From: Thermoplasmata archaeon
Lineage (GTDB): Archaea > Thermoplasmatota > Thermoplasmata > Thermoplasmatales > Thermoplasmataceae
DNA length: 14,547 nt
NCBI GenBank assembly: GCA_021797525.1
Contig: JAJZZQ010000089.1
Span: 1 to 14,547 of the forward strand
Direction: 5' to 3'
The notes beneath the pieces were generated by a model. It made no database searches. It saw nothing but the letters and a program-made list of their open reading frames with translations, and was not told the DNA's origin. The stretch's first letter is position 1. Every line of letters begins with the position of its first letter. Made by a program: the position numbers and the translations under genes. Shown here piece by piece: positions 13,071 through 14,547 of this stretch.

Positions 13071-14021
13071 TCAGTCACCTTTCAGATTTATCCTTCCTAT
13101 AATACGATCTGCTGCACTGTATGGATCAGTTGTCTTATTTGAAAGCCTCGATACTGTCATGCGGAATGCATCCTTGCCTGAAAATGATTCTTCCACTCTG
13201 GAAAGAATTGAGTTCTGGACAATTGCTCTCAGCTCCATCAATATCCTTCCGTCCTTGAATCCAGGATCTCCTGAGATGTATTCCGATCTCTGATCCAGAG
13301 TTTTCAGGAGCTCTTTATATCCTTCGCCGTTAAGTGAATTCAATCCTATAACCGGTATGTGCCATTTTTTCCCTGGGGACATTGCCAGTGTATCCTCTAT
13401 GTCTTTAATTGCAAGGAAAGCACCTTCCCTGTCTATCTTGTTTACAACAAATATGTCTCCAATCTCCATAATCCCTGCCTTAACTGCCTGGATCTCGTCA
13501 CCCAGGCCAGGCCCTAGTACGACTATAACTGTATCAACGAGGTTACGTACTTCGAGATCCGCCTGCCCAGCCCCAACTGTCTCCACTATGATGACATCAC
13601 TGCCAGCAGCATCCATAATCTTTACAACATCCCATGCTGACCGGGATATACCTCCGCTGATTCCCCGGTTTGCCAGGCTTCTCATGAATATCCCCCTTGA
13701 AGATAGTGTCTCCTGCATCCTGATTCTATTTCCAAGGAATGAACCTCCTGAGAAAGGGCTTGAAGCGTCTATGGCAAGGACAGAGACCTTATTGCCGTTG
13801 TCATGGAGCATACCTGAGAGCCTTCCGATTAAGGTGCTCTTTCCTATACCTGGTGGCCCTGTAATACCAATGACATGTGCATTTCCAGTGCGGGGATAAA
13901 TCCTTGAGATAATCTCCCTGACATTGTCATTAACACAATTAGTCTCAACAAGTGAGATTGCCCTTGAAATTGAAAGATGATCACCGTTTTTTATGCCTTC
14001 CACAATGCTATCAATGTTCAT
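13071..14021 (-). CDS. meaB: MeaB/ArgK family GTPase, acyl-CoA mutase chaperone
   Basis: A 316-residue G3E-type P-loop GTPase that guards B12-dependent acyl-CoA mutases: it gates delivery of adenosylcobalamin and prevents or repairs loss of activity. Motifs: Walker A GPPGIGKST (55-63), the family-specific IDASSPFSGGSFLGNRIRM (84-102), ETVGAGQADLEV (147-158), PGLGDEIQAVKAGIMEIGD (171-189), and the guanine-specificity motif NKID (194-197). A C-terminal helical region of about 80 residues, used for dimerisation in the family, follows. It lies 1 nt downstream of the mutase B12-binding subunit on the same strand, so the two are almost certainly co-transcribed. The old ArgK (arginine transport kinase) name does not fit this setting. 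Confidence 0.95.
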   Translation of the reverse strand: MNIDSIVEGIKNGDHLSISRAISLVETNCVNDNVREIISRIYPRTGNAHVIGITGPPGIGKSTLIGRLSGMLHDNGNKVSVLAIDASSPFSGGSFLGNRIRMQETLSSRGIFMRSLANRGISGGISRSAWDVVKIMDAAGSDVIIVETVGAGQADLEVRNLVDTVIVVLGPGLGDEIQAVKAGIMEIGDIFVVNKIDREGAFLAIKDIEDTLAMSPGKKWHIPVIGLNSLNGEGYKELLKTLDQRSEYISGDPGFKDGRILMELRAIVQNSILSRVEESFSGKDAFRMTVSRLSNKTTDPYSAADRIIGRINLKGD

Positions 14022-14022
14022 A

Positions 14023-14496
14023 TCAACGCAGTCCGGACATCTTCTTCTCCCTTGCCTCTGCAGCTCTTTTCATTACATGGTCTATTATGGTTTTCATGGG
14101 GGTTCCTGGCCCATAGTTCCCGGATATCCCCATTTTTTCAAGCGCCGGCTTATCCTGCTCTGGAATGGTCCCCCCACCCACAAGGCTTATGTCAGTTATT
14201 CCTTTCTCTTTTACAATGTCTGCTACCTTCTTGAATACAGTCATATGCGCCCCGTTCAGAAGGCTCAACGCAATGACGTCAACATCCTCATTTATGGCTG
14301 TATCAACTACCTGTTCAGGAGTTGGGAGGAGACCTGCATATATTACTTCCATACCCGCATCCCGGAATGCCCTTGCCAGGACTAGAATGCCCCTGTCATG
14401 GCCGTCTATACCGGGTTTTGCAAGGAGAACCTTTGCAGGTTTGTCCTTAAACAATGACAGGTTCTTTCCAGCTTCCGAAAACCTTTCTTCCGACAT
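14023..14496 (-). CDS. mcmA2: B12-binding small subunit of a methylmalonyl-CoA-type mutase
   Basis: The cobalamin-binding chain of an adenosylcobalamin-dependent acyl-CoA mutase, which most often interconverts methylmalonyl-CoA and succinyl-CoA. It carries AKPGIDGHDRG with the DxHxxG motif whose His coordinates cobalt, then SLLNGAHM and VGGGTIPEQD, all typical of the Rossmann-like B12 domain. The start is uncertain. The frame is open upstream to the window edge, with TTG at 14529 and ATG at 14520 and 14496; a TTG at 14454 gives 143 residues, close to the usual length, and overlaps the large-subunit stop by only a few bases. None has a good Shine-Dalgarno sequence; the 14496 ATG is a compromise. 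Between the large-subunit gene and meaB. The chain could also belong to an isobutyryl- or hydroxyisobutyryl-CoA mutase. Confidence 0.9.
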   Translation of the reverse strand: MSEERFSEAGKNLSLFKDKPAKVLLAKPGIDGHDRGILVLARAFRDAGMEVIYAGLLPTPEQVVDTAINEDVDVIALSLLNGAHMTVFKKVADIVKEKGITDISLVGGGTIPEQDKPALEKMGISGNYGPGTPMKTIIDHVMKRAAEAREKKMSGLR

Positions 14497-14547
14497 TTGA
14501 GATTTCTTCGAGCGTGGCATAATTCTCAACTGCTTTGAGTATGTAAG
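14447..14547 (-). CDS. mcmA1: Acyl-CoA mutase large (catalytic) subunit, C-terminal end only
   Basis: The last 32 codons of a gene entering from the right edge, read in a different frame from the small subunit. The translation starts YILKAVENYATLEEISNVGR and ends KVFGSWKEPVIV before a TAA at 14447-14449. The pattern of YAT-EEIS-V-R-VFG-W-EP is the usual C-terminus of archaeal methylmalonyl-CoA mutase catalytic chains. The rest, including the substrate-binding TIM barrel, lies outside the window, so the substrate (methylmalonyl- versus isobutyryl- or hydroxyisobutyryl-CoA) cannot be read. It overlaps the small-subunit frame, implying a tight operon large-small-meaB. Confidence 0.75.
   Translation of the reverse strand, partial: YILKAVENYATLEEISNVGRKVFGSWKEPVIV

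Noticed and set aside
13357..13899. 180-codon plus-strand frame opposite meaB
   Set aside because: It mirrors the conserved GTPase coding region, and its Ser/Pro/Ile-rich composition is typical of an antisense frame.
13071..14021. ArgK as an arginine/ornithine transport kinase
   Set aside because: The historical name does not fit; adjacency to the B12-dependent mutase and the MeaB motifs indicate the mutase chaperone.

Overview
The window looks like a stretch of a euryarchaeal chromosome, most likely from the Thermoplasmata (an inference; no rRNA or marker gene is present). The signs are: an archaeal-type CobT, a CbiZ amidohydrolase, a B12-dependent acyl-CoA mutase split into separate catalytic and B12-binding chains, Mo-hydroxylase genes in M-S-L order, and AT-rich TATA-like boxes about 25 nt upstream of several start codons, as expected for leaderless archaeal mRNAs. 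Genes are tightly packed, and three convergent pairs are only 6-18 nt apart.

Layout. 62-1414 (+) is an MFS transporter of the metabolite:H+ symporter type, followed by T-rich tracts. 1415-2039 is the only long stretch without an intact gene; it holds a good TATA/ATG pair leading into what may be a decayed reading frame. 2040-8047 is a cobalamin block: cobS (+) converges on a minus-strand run cbiZ-cobD-cbiB-cobT whose genes overlap or abut, and cobQ (+) diverges from cbiZ across 49 nt with one AT-rich element between them. 8054-11489 (-) is a three-subunit molybdenum hydroxylase (FAD, 2x[2Fe-2S] and Mo subunits). 11561-12391 (-) is its maturation factor XdhC, and divergent to it 12470-13063 (+) is MocA, the predicted cytidylyltransferase for the Mo cofactor. 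13071-14547 (-) is a B12-dependent mutase operon: the last 32 codons of the large subunit, the B12-binding small subunit and the GTPase chaperone MeaB.

How the genes fit together. CbiZ cuts salvaged adenosylcobinamide to adenosylcobyric acid, while CobQ reaches the same intermediate by amidation. CobD supplies aminopropanol phosphate, CbiB attaches it, CobT activates the lower-ligand base, and CobS joins the halves. The guanylyltransferase (CobY) and the cob(I)alamin adenosyltransferase are not in the window. The mutase with MeaB at the right edge is a plausible consumer of this B12. The Mo-hydroxylase with XdhC and MocA forms a second cofactor-plus-enzyme module placed between the two B12 modules. 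I saw no CRISPR array, tRNA, rRNA or intact mobile element.

The most interesting points are the cbiZ/cobQ divergent promoter, the unusually compact Mo-hydroxylase large subunit with an aldehyde-oxidoreductase-like rather than CO-dehydrogenase active-site loop, and the 1.4-2.0 kb gap with a promoter that no longer drives a recognisable gene.
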